From assembly GCA_013001595.1 (NCBI GenBank), contig JABDMH010000004.1, forward strand, positions 82,862 to 146,861: a DNA stretch of 64,000 nucleotides, read 5' to 3'. Below are positions 35,903 to 44,323 of this stretch, piece after piece. The position numbers and the translations under genes are program-made. The notes beneath the pieces were generated by a model. That model was not told the DNA's origin, did not search any database, and was given only the letters and a program-made list of their open reading frames with translations. This DNA is from Saprospiraceae bacterium. Lineage in GTDB: Bacteria; Bacteroidota; Bacteroidia; Chitinophagales; Saprospiraceae. Each line of letters begins with the position of its first letter. The first letter of the stretch is position 1.

Positions 35903-37264
35903 TTGGGGAATCTTAGAAATTTGGATGTCAGATCTAGTGCCAAAAGGTTTTTTCGCAATGTATTAGTTGATTCGTCTCTGGGATTTCAGTTGTTTTCCAT
36001 CGTGAGACAAGCTGCCACCCTTGTAGTTGGTATTATTCTGGCAAGATCAACACTCTCATTGTTTGAAATTGGTATTTATGAAGCCTGGATGTATCTGGGA
36101 TTATTTATCATGCTCTTTGGCGTGTCTGGAGTGCTTCAGGCATTGGCAAGTCGATTCAGCAGCATCTCAGATGCTGAGCGTGGCAATGTGCTATGGAATG
36201 TCTACTTGTTGATCTTATGTTTAGCCTCTATAGCGACCCTTGGGCTAATTGCTTTCAAGGATTTTCTGGAAAGTCATATCTTTAATTTAGCTGAAATACC
36301 ACATTTTACTCCTGCTGTTATTTTTCTTGGGTTGCATTTTTCGGCCTCTATTTTTCCCTTTATTTTATTATTGCAGAACAAATCCACCTTTTTCTTACCT
36401 GTGAGTTTTGTCTACGGTTTATCTCACATTTTGGCGATTTCAGTACCGCTTTATCTGGGGCTCGGTCTGGAAATGATTGTGCAGGCACTTTTGTTCTTTG
36501 CTATAGTCCAGCATATATTTATTTGGTATCTACTGAAAGGAAAAGGATTTGGCATAATGTTCTCATTTCTGCGGCCTTTTTTAGTGATTTCCGTGCCATT
36601 GATCTTATATCTTGCCATCGGCTACCTGGCTCAAATATTTGATTCCTGGCTTGTCAATTGGCATTATGCCGATATTGAAACCTTTGCCATTTTTCGATAT
36701 GGGGCACGTGAACTTCCAGGTGCTTTGGCATTGGCCGGTTCATTTACGACCGCTGCGGTTGTGTTGTTGTCTAAAGATCTAGACCATGGACTGAAAAGAA
36801 TACAAAGAGGCACACGCAAATTTCTGCACCTTTTTTTCCCCATAGCCATTGTATTGATGATGACTAGCCCACATCTCTTTACCTGGGTTTATGGACCTTC
36901 ATTCTCATCTAGTGCATTTGTCTTCAATACGTATCTACTTTTATTGATAAGTCGTTGGTTTTTTCCTCACGCCATTCTTATGGCTAAGGAAGATAATTTA
37001 GTGTTATTCTTAACTGCTGTGGTTGAGTTGATACTGAATGTGGGTATCAGTTTGGCCTTGGTTTACAGGTTTGGTCTTGTCGGCATTGCCATGGGTACTG
37101 TGATGGCATTTTTTTTGGAGAAATGTCTTTTGACGTATTTGGTGTTGCGGCGACATAAGATTGATTTCAGGCACTATGTGCCTATTCGACTATTGGGTAA
37201 GTATACCATGGTTACGCTAGTCGCCTATACTTTTTCCCTCTACTGGTTTGGATATTCATCCTAA
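35903..37264 (+). CDS. Polysaccharide flippase (Wzx/MATE-like)
   Basis: This 453-aa integral membrane protein has about twelve to fourteen hydrophobic helices and the RQAATLVVGIILARSTL opening of MOP-superfamily flippases. It would move lipid-linked sugar units across the inner membrane. The frame has no ATG near its N-terminus. A TTG at 35903 (or at 35921) is the only plausible start, so the exact N-terminus is uncertain. The preceding ATG at 35874 ends after three codons. It belongs with the SGNH hydrolase in what looks like a small surface-polymer group; no polymerase is seen nearby. Confidence 0.85.
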   Translation: MGNLRNLDVRSSAKRFFRNVLVDSSLGFQLFSIVRQAATLVVGIILARSTLSLFEIGIYEAWMYLGLFIMLFGVSGVLQALASRFSSISDAERGNVLWNVYLLILCLASIATLGLIAFKDFLESHIFNLAEIPHFTPAVIFLGLHFSASIFPFILLLQNKSTFFLPVSFVYGLSHILAISVPLYLGLGLEMIVQALLFFAIVQHIFIWYLLKGKGFGIMFSFLRPFLVISVPLILYLAIGYLAQIFDSWLVNWHYADIETFAIFRYGARELPGALALAGSFTTAAVVLLSKDLDHGLKRIQRGTRKFLHLFFPIAIVLMMTSPHLFTWVYGPSFSSSAFVFNTYLLLLISRWFFPHAILMAKEDNLVLFLTAVVELILNVGISLALVYRFGLVGIAMGTVMAFFLEKCLLTYLVLRRHKIDFRHYVPIRLLGKYTMVTLVAYTFSLYWFGYSS

Positions 37265-37276
37265 TATATCTGACCC

Positions 37277-38140
37277 ATGGATAATGAAACTAAGAGCATA
37301 GCTGAAGTGTTTAAAGAATCCTGCATAAAGTTGTCACGGAAATATCATCCGCGAGAGCTCAAACAGATATTGGCTATGGTTTTTGATTATTTGCTAGATT
37401 ATCCTGATGTTAATTCAAGTCTGCCTTTTGATTCCAGTTTGCAAAACATACTTGAATATGCCATTAAGAGATTGAAAGTGGGTGAGCCTGTGCAATACAT
37501 AACTGGAATTGCCGATTTTTATGGAAGGAAATTCATTGTCAATCCAGATGTACTTATTCCCAGGCCTGAAACTGAAGAGTTGGTCTACTTGGCGGCACAG
37601 GGCATAAAAGATTTACCAAGAACAGAGATGGTCAATGTACTGGATATTGGTACGGGATCGGGATGTATGGCCATCACTTTGAAAGACCTGTTTCCACATA
37701 TTGAAGTGACCGCCTTAGACATTAGTGAAAAAGCGCTACAAGTAGCCAGAGTAAATGTCGAGAAGTTTGATGTGGAAATGCACCTTGAAAAAATGGACCT
37801 CTATCGTTTGTTAGATGCTATGCCGGGCAGGGTGTGGAATTTTATTATTTCGAATCCTCCCTATATATCTCGTAATGAAAGACCGGCGATGGGTGATTCC
37901 GTAAAACTATATGAACCGAAATTAGCGCTCATGGCTCGTGATGATGATCCAGTGGCAGTGTATTGGTATCTCCTTCAGTACGCGCAAACTGCCCTATTGG
38001 ATGGTGGCCATGGTTTCTTCGAATTGAATGAATTTGTGAGCAAAGAAATACTTCAGGAAGCATTAACCTTTGGTTTTTCAAAAGCAATCATCCATAAAGA
38101 TATGCAGGGCAAGGACCGAATCCTGGAAGTGGCGAAATAG
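37277..38140 (+). CDS. prmC: Release factor glutamine methyltransferase PrmC
   Basis: This 287-aa protein methylates the Gln of the GGQ motif in peptide release factors RF1 and RF2. It has a helical N-terminal domain (about 1-85), a SAM-binding motif VLDIGTGSGCMAITL near residue 122 and the catalytic NPPYI motif near residue 193. It starts 12 bases after the flippase stop and may be co-transcribed by read-through. Length and motifs are normal. Confidence 0.95.
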   Translation: MDNETKSIAEVFKESCIKLSRKYHPRELKQILAMVFDYLLDYPDVNSSLPFDSSLQNILEYAIKRLKVGEPVQYITGIADFYGRKFIVNPDVLIPRPETEELVYLAAQGIKDLPRTEMVNVLDIGTGSGCMAITLKDLFPHIEVTALDISEKALQVARVNVEKFDVEMHLEKMDLYRLLDAMPGRVWNFIISNPPYISRNERPAMGDSVKLYEPKLALMARDDDPVAVYWYLLQYAQTALLDGGHGFFELNEFVSKEILQEALTFGFSKAIIHKDMQGKDRILEVAK

Positions 38141-38174
38141 TGGCTACTAGGTTAAGCAAATTCAATACATTGAA

Positions 38175-38555
38175 TTATCCACCTGCTTTCTTTGTATTTG
38201 AGAATCCTTGTTCCTGTAGGATTTTAACTACTTTCTCACGATGGTTACCTTGAATAATTATTTCCCCGGACTTAGCAGTGCCACCTACGCCACATTTAGA
38301 TTTTATTATTTTGGCAATTTCTTTCAGTTGACTGTCCGGTCTGCGTATTCCCTTGACTAACGTAACTTCTTTTCCACCCCTTCCTTTACGATCTATCCAG
38401 ACACGGACTTCATCTGTATATTGTTTTTGCTTTTTCGTCGTTTCCTTTGGGCCATCTTCAGGAATATTTATATTCGAAAATATGTTGGACATAGTCTCCT
38501 TGTCGGTTGAGTATACAAGTCCCCCTCCTCTCTTTTTTTTGGAATTTTTGCTCAT
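38175..38555 (-). CDS. SUI1/eIF1-like translation factor
   Basis: This 126-aa protein has the SUI1 (eIF1/YciH) fold in its C-terminal 80 residues, with VWIDRKGRGGKEVTLVKGI, CGVGGTAKSGEIIIQG and KVVKILQEQGF. The N-terminus (about 1-45) is lysine-rich and likely flexible. The protein probably binds the small ribosomal subunit. Bacterial members are suspected to affect initiation fidelity, but the role is not settled. The stop of the adjacent serine-hydrolase-like gene lies just upstream on the same strand with a one-base gap. Confidence 0.9.
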   Translation of the reverse strand: MSKNSKKKRGGGLVYSTDKETMSNIFSNINIPEDGPKETTKKQKQYTDEVRVWIDRKGRGGKEVTLVKGIRRPDSQLKEIAKIIKSKCGVGGTAKSGEIIIQGNHREKVVKILQEQGFSNTKKAGG

Positions 38556-38556
38556 C

Positions 38557-39687
38557 TTATCTCTTCCAATTGTGATTAATCATACGCAAAACAAGTAGTG
38601 CTAATCCATCAAGTTTGCCAGGTGAATTGGTCAAGACAACTACACCGGTTTTGGTGTCCTGGACGAAATGAATCGAGGCAGCATGGCCATTTGTTTTGCC
38701 AGAATGCAAATATATAGCATCCTTTCGCTTATGTTGCATCAAGTGCCATCCAGTCGCAATAAAGGTGCGCCTAGACCGATTTATCTTTTGATGTTTGGGT
38801 AGTAATTTTTGGAAGGAACGACAAAGTTGGTGTTCTCCATTCAACATGGTTCGTAAAAAATGACAAAGGTCCTGCATGGAAGAATGCAATCCCTCACTTG
38901 CAGTGAAGGATGTAAATTTCCAGGGTTCAACAGCTTGCCTTGCTCGATCAAAGCCGGGTGTAAATGGATGCGAGTCGAGGGAGATTCTACAAGAGGTTGC
39001 CGACATATCCACTGGCTTCAGGATGTATTCATGTATCAATTCATCAAAGGGAGTGCCTGTTGATGCTTCTAGAACCACTTCACACAATGCATAGTTGGTA
39101 TGGGCATGGAGGTATTTTCCTCGTCTCTTTGTGGGTACACTAACATCACGATAATAGCTCAGCAACGAGTCTTTGGTATAAGCTTGATACCGATTTCGAG
39201 GATCTTGATTTATACCAAAGTTGTTCGGCAATGTCTGTAGTCCAGAAGTGTGCGTGAGGAGTTCACGAAGGGTTAGATCCTTTAATGTTGGATTGCGGAA
39301 AGATGACGGCAGATACGGATTAATCGGCTTGTCAAGATCAATAAGATCCCTGTCATGCATCACTTGTACGAGTAGGGCAGTAAAGGTCTTAGTTAGGCCA
39401 CCGAGCTGAAATATGGAGTGAGTACTCAATTCTTTGGTGCCATCGGCATCCGCATGGCCAAATGCTTCAATGAAAATGGTGTCTTCATCGATTATACCAA
39501 GCAAGAAACCAGGAATCTGGTCATGAGATATTTTTGTATCATACCGTATGATTTTTTCCAATTGAGTGCGTAGTCGATCTGTGGATTGGCATAAAGCTCG
39601 ACTGGACGAAAGGAGTGCCACAATGATAGAAAGAGTGACGATAACATACAGGTTGCAATCATTTATTTTCCGTGCAAGATAGGCCAT
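38557..39687 (-). CDS. Serine-hydrolase (class C beta-lactamase) fold protein, likely inactive
   Basis: This 376-aa protein has a signal segment (about 12-34) and a beta-lactamase/transpeptidase-type fold, with the expected FQLGGLTKTFTALL, RELLTHTSGL and a late HSGKTNGH. Two catalytic motifs are changed. The SxxK motif reads G97-L-T-K100, so Gly replaces the nucleophile Ser, and the Tyr-x-Asn motif appears as H194-A-H196. Normal hydrolysis is therefore unlikely. It could be a binding protein or an enzyme with other chemistry. It is exported or membrane-anchored. It lies head to tail with the eIF1-like gene on the same strand. Confidence 0.8.
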   Translation of the reverse strand: MAYLARKINDCNLYVIVTLSIIVALLSSSRALCQSTDRLRTQLEKIIRYDTKISHDQIPGFLLGIIDEDTIFIEAFGHADADGTKELSTHSIFQLGGLTKTFTALLVQVMHDRDLIDLDKPINPYLPSSFRNPTLKDLTLRELLTHTSGLQTLPNNFGINQDPRNRYQAYTKDSLLSYYRDVSVPTKRRGKYLHAHTNYALCEVVLEASTGTPFDELIHEYILKPVDMSATSCRISLDSHPFTPGFDRARQAVEPWKFTSFTASEGLHSSMQDLCHFLRTMLNGEHQLCRSFQKLLPKHQKINRSRRTFIATGWHLMQHKRKDAIYLHSGKTNGHAASIHFVQDTKTGVVVLTNSPGKLDGLALLVLRMINHNWKR

Positions 39688-39750
39688 GGATGATCACCTA
39701 GGTGTTTGATATTTAGAAGACAATGCTACCCTCAATACTAAGATGTTTGT

Positions 39751-40557
39751 ATGATTTTAAAGGATAAACGCACCATACTATTTATAGTTCTGGGTGGTTT
39801 TTTTGTTGCTAATGCTCTGATAGCGGAGTTCATAGGTGTAAAGATATTCTCTTTAGAAAGGAGTCTTGGATTTGAGCCTTTTAATCTCAACTTATTTGGA
39901 GAAGAGGCATTGTCGTTCAATCTCACAGCCGGTGTTTTACTTTGGCCAGTGGTATTTGTGATGACAGATGTTATCAATGAATACTTCGGAAAAAGGGGAG
40001 TACGCATACTATCCTACATGGCTGTAGGACTCATTATGTACGCTTTCGCTGTATTTTTTCTTGGCATTCGTTTGGTCCCGGCGGATTTTTGGCCATCCTC
40101 ACATATTCCGACATCGCTTCCAGAATTGCAGCAATTAGATATTAGGGAAAAGGTGGGAGACTACAATTACGCGTTTGGGCTTGTGTTTGGCCAAGGCTTA
40201 TGGATCATTATCGGATCACTCATTGCTTTTCTAATAGGCCAACTCTTGGACGTCATGGTCTTCCAGCAAATAAAAAAAAGGACGGGGGAAAAAATGATCT
40301 GGTTGCGTGCAACTGGCTCTACCTTGGTCTCGCAATTTGTCGACAGTTTCGTGGTGCTATTCGTAGCTTTTTATATCGGAGCCGGATGGGAGATTTCTCT
40401 GGTTCTGGCCATTGGGTTTGTCAACTACATTTATAAATTTATCATGGCGATTGTGCTTACACCTGTCATCTATCTGGCACACTACCTGATTGATGCCTAC
40501 CTAGGTCATGAGGTCGCTTTTGCATTGAGGAGAGAGGCTCTAGATCCTACTGCATAA
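39751..40557 (+). CDS. YhhQ/VUT-family transporter (queuosine precursor type)
   Basis: This 268-aa protein has about six membrane segments and the YhhQ (VUT) signatures: the early ANALIAEFIGVKIF, the FVMTDVINEYFGKRGVR and the TLVSQFVDSFVVLFVAFYIG segment. In Escherichia coli YhhQ imports queuosine precursors (preQ0/preQ1) for tRNA modification. That role is likely here but not certain, since related proteins may carry other small heterocycles. The ATG at 39751 is well placed after an AT-rich leader. No queuosine gene is nearby. Confidence 0.85.
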   Translation: MILKDKRTILFIVLGGFFVANALIAEFIGVKIFSLERSLGFEPFNLNLFGEEALSFNLTAGVLLWPVVFVMTDVINEYFGKRGVRILSYMAVGLIMYAFAVFFLGIRLVPADFWPSSHIPTSLPELQQLDIREKVGDYNYAFGLVFGQGLWIIIGSLIAFLIGQLLDVMVFQQIKKRTGEKMIWLRATGSTLVSQFVDSFVVLFVAFYIGAGWEISLVLAIGFVNYIYKFIMAIVLTPVIYLAHYLIDAYLGHEVAFALRREALDPTA

Positions 40558-41312
40558 CTGTATCCAAGTTTGGCTTGATTCATAGATCTCTGTGTCTTCT
40601 GTCTCGGCATCTTAGGATGTCTTATAACTCGTGAATCAAAGACACTTGCATCATATGCAAGGTGACCATGAGTGCCTAGATCCATGTGGGTTTTAAAAGA
40701 CGAGTTTCGAGTATTTGCTAATATTACTTAGGTCATGAAATAGTAATAGATCTTATTATTAGAATGGACTACTTGCTGCCGACCATCAGGCATCTTACAG
40801 AATGTCATGTGTGGAGCTAATGATTTGGTCCGCTGGCCGCGGGTGCCTCCTTCGCCATTGGCGCAAAGAAGCCTGCGCGATCTGAAGATCATTCAGGTGG
40901 GCAAACGTCTAGTGCAGCATTTCCAAATGCTAGATTCTGTGTGCTCCGTCCTTGATCAAATTATTATCGCGAGGCCTTATGAAGCCATGATTAAATTGGA
41001 TATTACTGGATGCAGTTAATAGTATTCAATTAAGCCATTCCTTAAGCGCATTCATGTTATTTACAGATAGTGGCATTTAATGCTATTTGTTGCTCCCCTT
41101 AATACAAGGATAGCCACAGCATGGATCATCTCACTCAGAAAGGCGGGTACTTGTCTGTAGTGAAGATGCAGTCATATGCGATCCAAAATGTACCATGGCA
41201 CTGAGGAAAAGTAGATCTTTTGGATTTAACGCGGCAATAACGCTTCTTAACTTTTTGGTATAGTCTTTCTCATGTAAGTCAAGAGGAAATTCTTCACTAA
41301 AAATGATGAACG
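40558..41312 (+). other. 755-base region without a recognised gene
   Basis: This interval holds one 70-codon rightward frame (40807-41019) with a locally GC-rich start and no recognised family. It also has a small hairpin GCGCA/TGCGC near 40860-40880 and AT-rich flanks. No promoter or terminator is clear. It may be a decayed gene or a structured leader for the outer-membrane protein gene downstream. Confidence 0.5.
40807..41019 (+). CDS. Doubtful 70-aa reading frame
   Basis: This frame starts MCGANDLVRWPRVPP and continues with a helical, charged middle (LRDLKIIQVGKRLVQHFQML). The first 35 codons are much richer in GC than surrounding DNA. No domain, signal peptide or ribosome-binding context is recognised. 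It might be a remnant of a longer gene. It is listed only because it occupies an otherwise empty region. Confidence 0.15.
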   Translation: MCGANDLVRWPRVPPSPLAQRSLRDLKIIQVGKRLVQHFQMLDSVCSVLDQIIIARPYEAMIKLDITGCS

Positions 41313-41999
41313 ATGAAAAATAAAGTCTTTTTTCCAGTGATGTTGGTACTATTTGTAGTTCAAATTGCCCAGGCTCAATTCACAGTTGGACCAAGGGTTG
41401 GTTTCTCGCTTAGTAACGTGAGCACCCCGGATGTAATTGATCTTATCGCTCCAGATTTTAAATATTTACCTGGTGTTGAATATGGTATACAGGCAGAAAT
41501 ACCGTTTGCCGATAATTTTTCGGTGCTGAGCGAAATCATCTATCGTGAAAAGGGTTTTCGTGTTTCTGGGCAGAGTAGTCTGGATCTATTCAATATAGAT
41601 TTTCCCCTGGGAGTCAGAGTCGATACCCGTCTACGCTACATCGATGTGCCCCTGCAACTAAAATATACTGTTAGGTCAGGCCCGGTCAGCGGCTATGTGT
41701 CAGCTGGACCTCAATTCGGATATGGTCTCAATGGACGTATTAAGACCAGGGCCAATTTCCTCACGCAGTGGGATGTAACGAACATACCAATCAAGCTAGG
41801 CGGGAAAGGACATGATCGCTTCGAAGTCTCTGCAGTTGTGGGTGCTGGCGTTCAGTTTGACTTTGGTGGTGGTCAATTTTTTGCAGATATGAGATATACC
41901 CAGGGACTGGCGGACTCCTTCCAAGTGCCTGTTGCCGACCTTAATATTAGAAATCGTGCATTTGGATTTGGAATAGGTTACCGAGTGCCGATCAAATGA
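41313..41999 (+). CDS. Outer-membrane beta-barrel protein (porin-like family)
   Basis: This 228-aa protein has a signal peptide (VFFPVMLVLFVVQIAQA) and a barrel of about eight strands, with the typical start FTVGPRVGFSLSNV, a middle SGYVSAGPQFGYGLNG and the closing strand FGFGIGYRVPIK. It belongs to the small outer-membrane barrel families common in Bacteroidota. No substrate can be assigned. It is followed by a strong terminator, so it is a single-gene unit. Confidence 0.88.
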   Translation: MKNKVFFPVMLVLFVVQIAQAQFTVGPRVGFSLSNVSTPDVIDLIAPDFKYLPGVEYGIQAEIPFADNFSVLSEIIYREKGFRVSGQSSLDLFNIDFPLGVRVDTRLRYIDVPLQLKYTVRSGPVSGYVSAGPQFGYGLNGRIKTRANFLTQWDVTNIPIKLGGKGHDRFEVSAVVGAGVQFDFGGGQFFADMRYTQGLADSFQVPVADLNIRNRAFGFGIGYRVPIK

Positions 42000-42031
42000 T
42001 CGTTTTTTTAGTGGCAGTATTTTAGCAAGTG

Positions 42032-42056
42032 AGGGACTCTAATGAGTCCCTTATTT
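42032..42056 (+). terminator. Terminator after the barrel gene
   Basis: AGGGACTC (42032-42039) and GAGTCCCT (42044-42051) form a perfect 8-bp stem with a TAAT loop, followed by TATTTT. It ends the barrel gene message about 30 bases after the stop. Confidence 0.85.
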
Positions 42057-42251
42057 TGTGTAAAAACCGAACATTTGGATGTTTTATTCAATGGAACTCT
42101 TGAATAAGCCACCAATCTGTATTTTTAATGAAGTGAAGTGCATTCTCAGTCAAGATGAAAGGGTATGTTATGTCTTTATTCATGATTGAATGCAGTAGAA
42201 CCTAATGGTGGCAGTTTTTAGGGTTCTTTTGAGCCGGGATGAATTAATTCA

Positions 42252-42677
42252 ATGAGCGAAGAGATACACATTACCTCAGATTTAAGCATCTCCGCATCGG
42301 AGATCTCTTGGAAGGCCATTCGGTCTGGGGGACCTGGTGGGCAACATGTGAACAAAGTGTCTACAGCAGTTCAACTTTCCTTTGACATTTTGCAGAGTTC
42401 ATTACCCAACGAGATCAAGACCAGGGCCATCAGTGAGCCCGATCACAGAGTTAGTAAAGAGGGCGTGCTCACACTTCGAGTATCTAAACACCGAAGTCAG
42501 CTATTGAATAAACGTGAGGCAATTGATCGACTGACGGAGTGGCTACATAGATTTGTGGAACCACCCAAAAAGCGTCATAGCACTCGGCCCTCAAGATCTA
42601 GCAAGGAGGAACGTATCAAAAAGAAACGAATTCTTTCTGAAAGAAAGAGGTTACGTCGACCACCAACCTTAGATTAG
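42252..42677 (+). CDS. arfB: Alternative ribosome rescue factor ArfB (YaeJ)
   Basis: This 141-aa protein is a small release-factor-like hydrolase. It carries the catalytic GGQ in RSGGPGGQHVNKVSTAV and a basic C-terminal tail (KKRHSTRPSRSSKEER...KKKR) that enters the empty mRNA channel of stalled ribosomes. It lacks the codon-recognition domain of RF1/RF2. It frees peptidyl-tRNA on non-stop mRNA without needing a stop codon. Length and motif positions are typical. It is a single-gene unit. Confidence 0.95.
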   Translation: MSEEIHITSDLSISASEISWKAIRSGGPGGQHVNKVSTAVQLSFDILQSSLPNEIKTRAISEPDHRVSKEGVLTLRVSKHRSQLLNKREAIDRLTEWLHRFVEPPKKRHSTRPSRSSKEERIKKKRILSERKRLRRPPTLD

Positions 42678-42699
42678 TGTATCGTCTTGTAAGTAAATG

Positions 42700-42852
42700 T
42701 GCAGTTTGGGGTAGTTATTTTGTGCCAGGTCGAATCTCTATGCCGACCGAAGCGTCGGTAGAAACAAAACCGAGCATAGCCTTTGCTACGTATCCCGATA
42801 AATATCGGGGTTGGTGATGAAGCGTTGGTGCAAAAGAATGTGCCAAACTGTG
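42700..42852. repeat. MITE-like palindromic element
   Basis: The element is framed by imperfect inverted repeats of about 26 bases (42700-42726 and 42827-42852, sharing CAGTTTGG and a T-rich part). Inside, CTATGC (42738-42743) pairs with GCATAG (42774-42779) around a CCGAC/GTCGG hairpin, and CCCGAT (42794-42799) pairs with ATCGGG (42804-42809). A direct repeat GAAGCGTyGGT occurs at 42749 and 42819. It codes for no protein. Confidence 0.6.
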
Positions 42853-42883
42853 TAGTTATTTGCCAGCCGGTACACTAGTGGTT

Positions 42884-44179
42884 CTATTTCTTAAAGTGGC
42901 GAGATGCAAAGGATAAATATTGTGCCCAATCATAGGACGTTATGTCGTGTTTTCCTGATCGCATATGATATCCCACTACTCCCTTATTTGAAGGAGAGTC
43001 AGCCGCAGGCATAGATGCATCCTCTAGGCCCTTCTCTCCCAGAAGATTATAGACCTTCGAAGCCTCTTTTGCTGCCAAAAACTCACCATGAGGGTCGGCC
43101 CAAAGGTCTTCGGATGCACTTGCGACATACAAAGGACGAGGAGCAGCAAGGGCAAGCAGCGAATGCTGATCAAAAGGAAGTTTATTCACCTGCTCGTTAT
43201 AATGGTTAAACCGTTCGTTAAACCAGTGGGGAAAACTTCTATTAATGATATGCACGGTTTCTCCAAACTCACGTCGAGAGAGTGCTGCACCCCCACAACC
43301 AGAATCATTGGAAACGACCATAGCAAATCTTTGATCCAGTGCTCCTGCCAATAGAGAAGTTTTGCCCAATCGAGAGTGACCGATTACTGCTACGTGGTCG
43401 TGATCTATCTGACTATCTTGCTCGAAGTAATTTAGAGCCTGGCTAAGGCCCCAAGCCCAAGCACTAATGCTACTGAGCGTTGATTTGTCTACTTCTTCGT
43501 CCAGTAGGCTATGTATTCCGTTATTAAAACCGTCATCATAGTCGGGGTCAATATCTCCGTAATAAATGGTTCCAAGACCAAAACCAGCTTGAATTATTTG
43601 TTCCACAGGCCAGCGATTAGCTCGGATCCCCCTGCTTTTATCATCAACACGGTTGTTGGAGATGCCATAGTCTTCATTGTTTCGAGCCCAACTTCTGTGT
43701 ATGCTTATTCCTGGATCTGAGTGAATCGTATGATTACCATAAAAGTTAAGCCCAACAAACATAGGCACAGGTCCTCGGACCTTTGTTGGTAAATAGAGGA
43801 GTAAGGAAATATCATGACCGTGTCGACCATTAGATACATTGATGGTCACTTCTTTTCGCCTGAACTTGTCACCGAAAACCATTTGGTCTGAGTTAATGAT
43901 AAAGGATACATGTAATCCTTCATCAGGAAAATGCCCATACATTTCGCGCTCGAAAAGCTCGAGCCATTCCGGACGAATTTTATTGTTCCAGGTTGTCGCA
44001 TCTATCAGGTTGGCATCATTGGATCCGGCGAAAAGTGAGGGAAGAGCGTAGTCAGGAACATTTTTTTCCTCATAATTAACCTCAGCACGTAGTTGTTGCA
44101 TTGATTTCAAGGTGTCCTGAGCATATCCAGAAGACATCTGAATGCCTAAGATCATAACTAACAGTAAGTGTGAATTCAT
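42884..44179 (-). CDS. Secreted CE15-like (glucuronoyl esterase family) hydrolase
   Basis: This 431-aa protein has a signal peptide ending YAQ and an alpha/beta-hydrolase fold that follows the carbohydrate esterase 15 pattern: ALPSLFAG, RPEWLELFEREMYGHFP, FVGLNFYGNHT, the nucleophile elbow IGHSRLGK and the SNDSGCGGAALSRR stretch. The elbow Ser is present; the Cys seen in fungal enzymes (GCSRNGK) is His here. CE15 enzymes cleave the ester between glucuronoxylan and lignin, or related uronate esters. No other xylan or lignin genes are nearby, so the true substrate is uncertain. It would act in the periplasm or outside. Confidence 0.82.
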   Translation of the reverse strand: MNSHLLLVMILGIQMSSGYAQDTLKSMQQLRAEVNYEEKNVPDYALPSLFAGSNDANLIDATTWNNKIRPEWLELFEREMYGHFPDEGLHVSFIINSDQMVFGDKFRRKEVTINVSNGRHGHDISLLLYLPTKVRGPVPMFVGLNFYGNHTIHSDPGISIHRSWARNNEDYGISNNRVDDKSRGIRANRWPVEQIIQAGFGLGTIYYGDIDPDYDDGFNNGIHSLLDEEVDKSTLSSISAWAWGLSQALNYFEQDSQIDHDHVAVIGHSRLGKTSLLAGALDQRFAMVVSNDSGCGGAALSRREFGETVHIINRSFPHWFNERFNHYNEQVNKLPFDQHSLLALAAPRPLYVASASEDLWADPHGEFLAAKEASKVYNLLGEKGLEDASMPAADSPSNKGVVGYHMRSGKHDITSYDWAQYLSFASRHFKK

Positions 44180-44323
44180 CGATGTCCTATTATTGCAGAG
44201 CTAACCAAATTTTATAAAGGGCCAAGATGCTTGATCTGGGAGTATTCATGAAGGTATAAATTTCTGTACTAGTCTGGGGTCGACCTACTTTTGGCAATTG
44301 CCCGAATTAGCTTTAGGTCTGTT

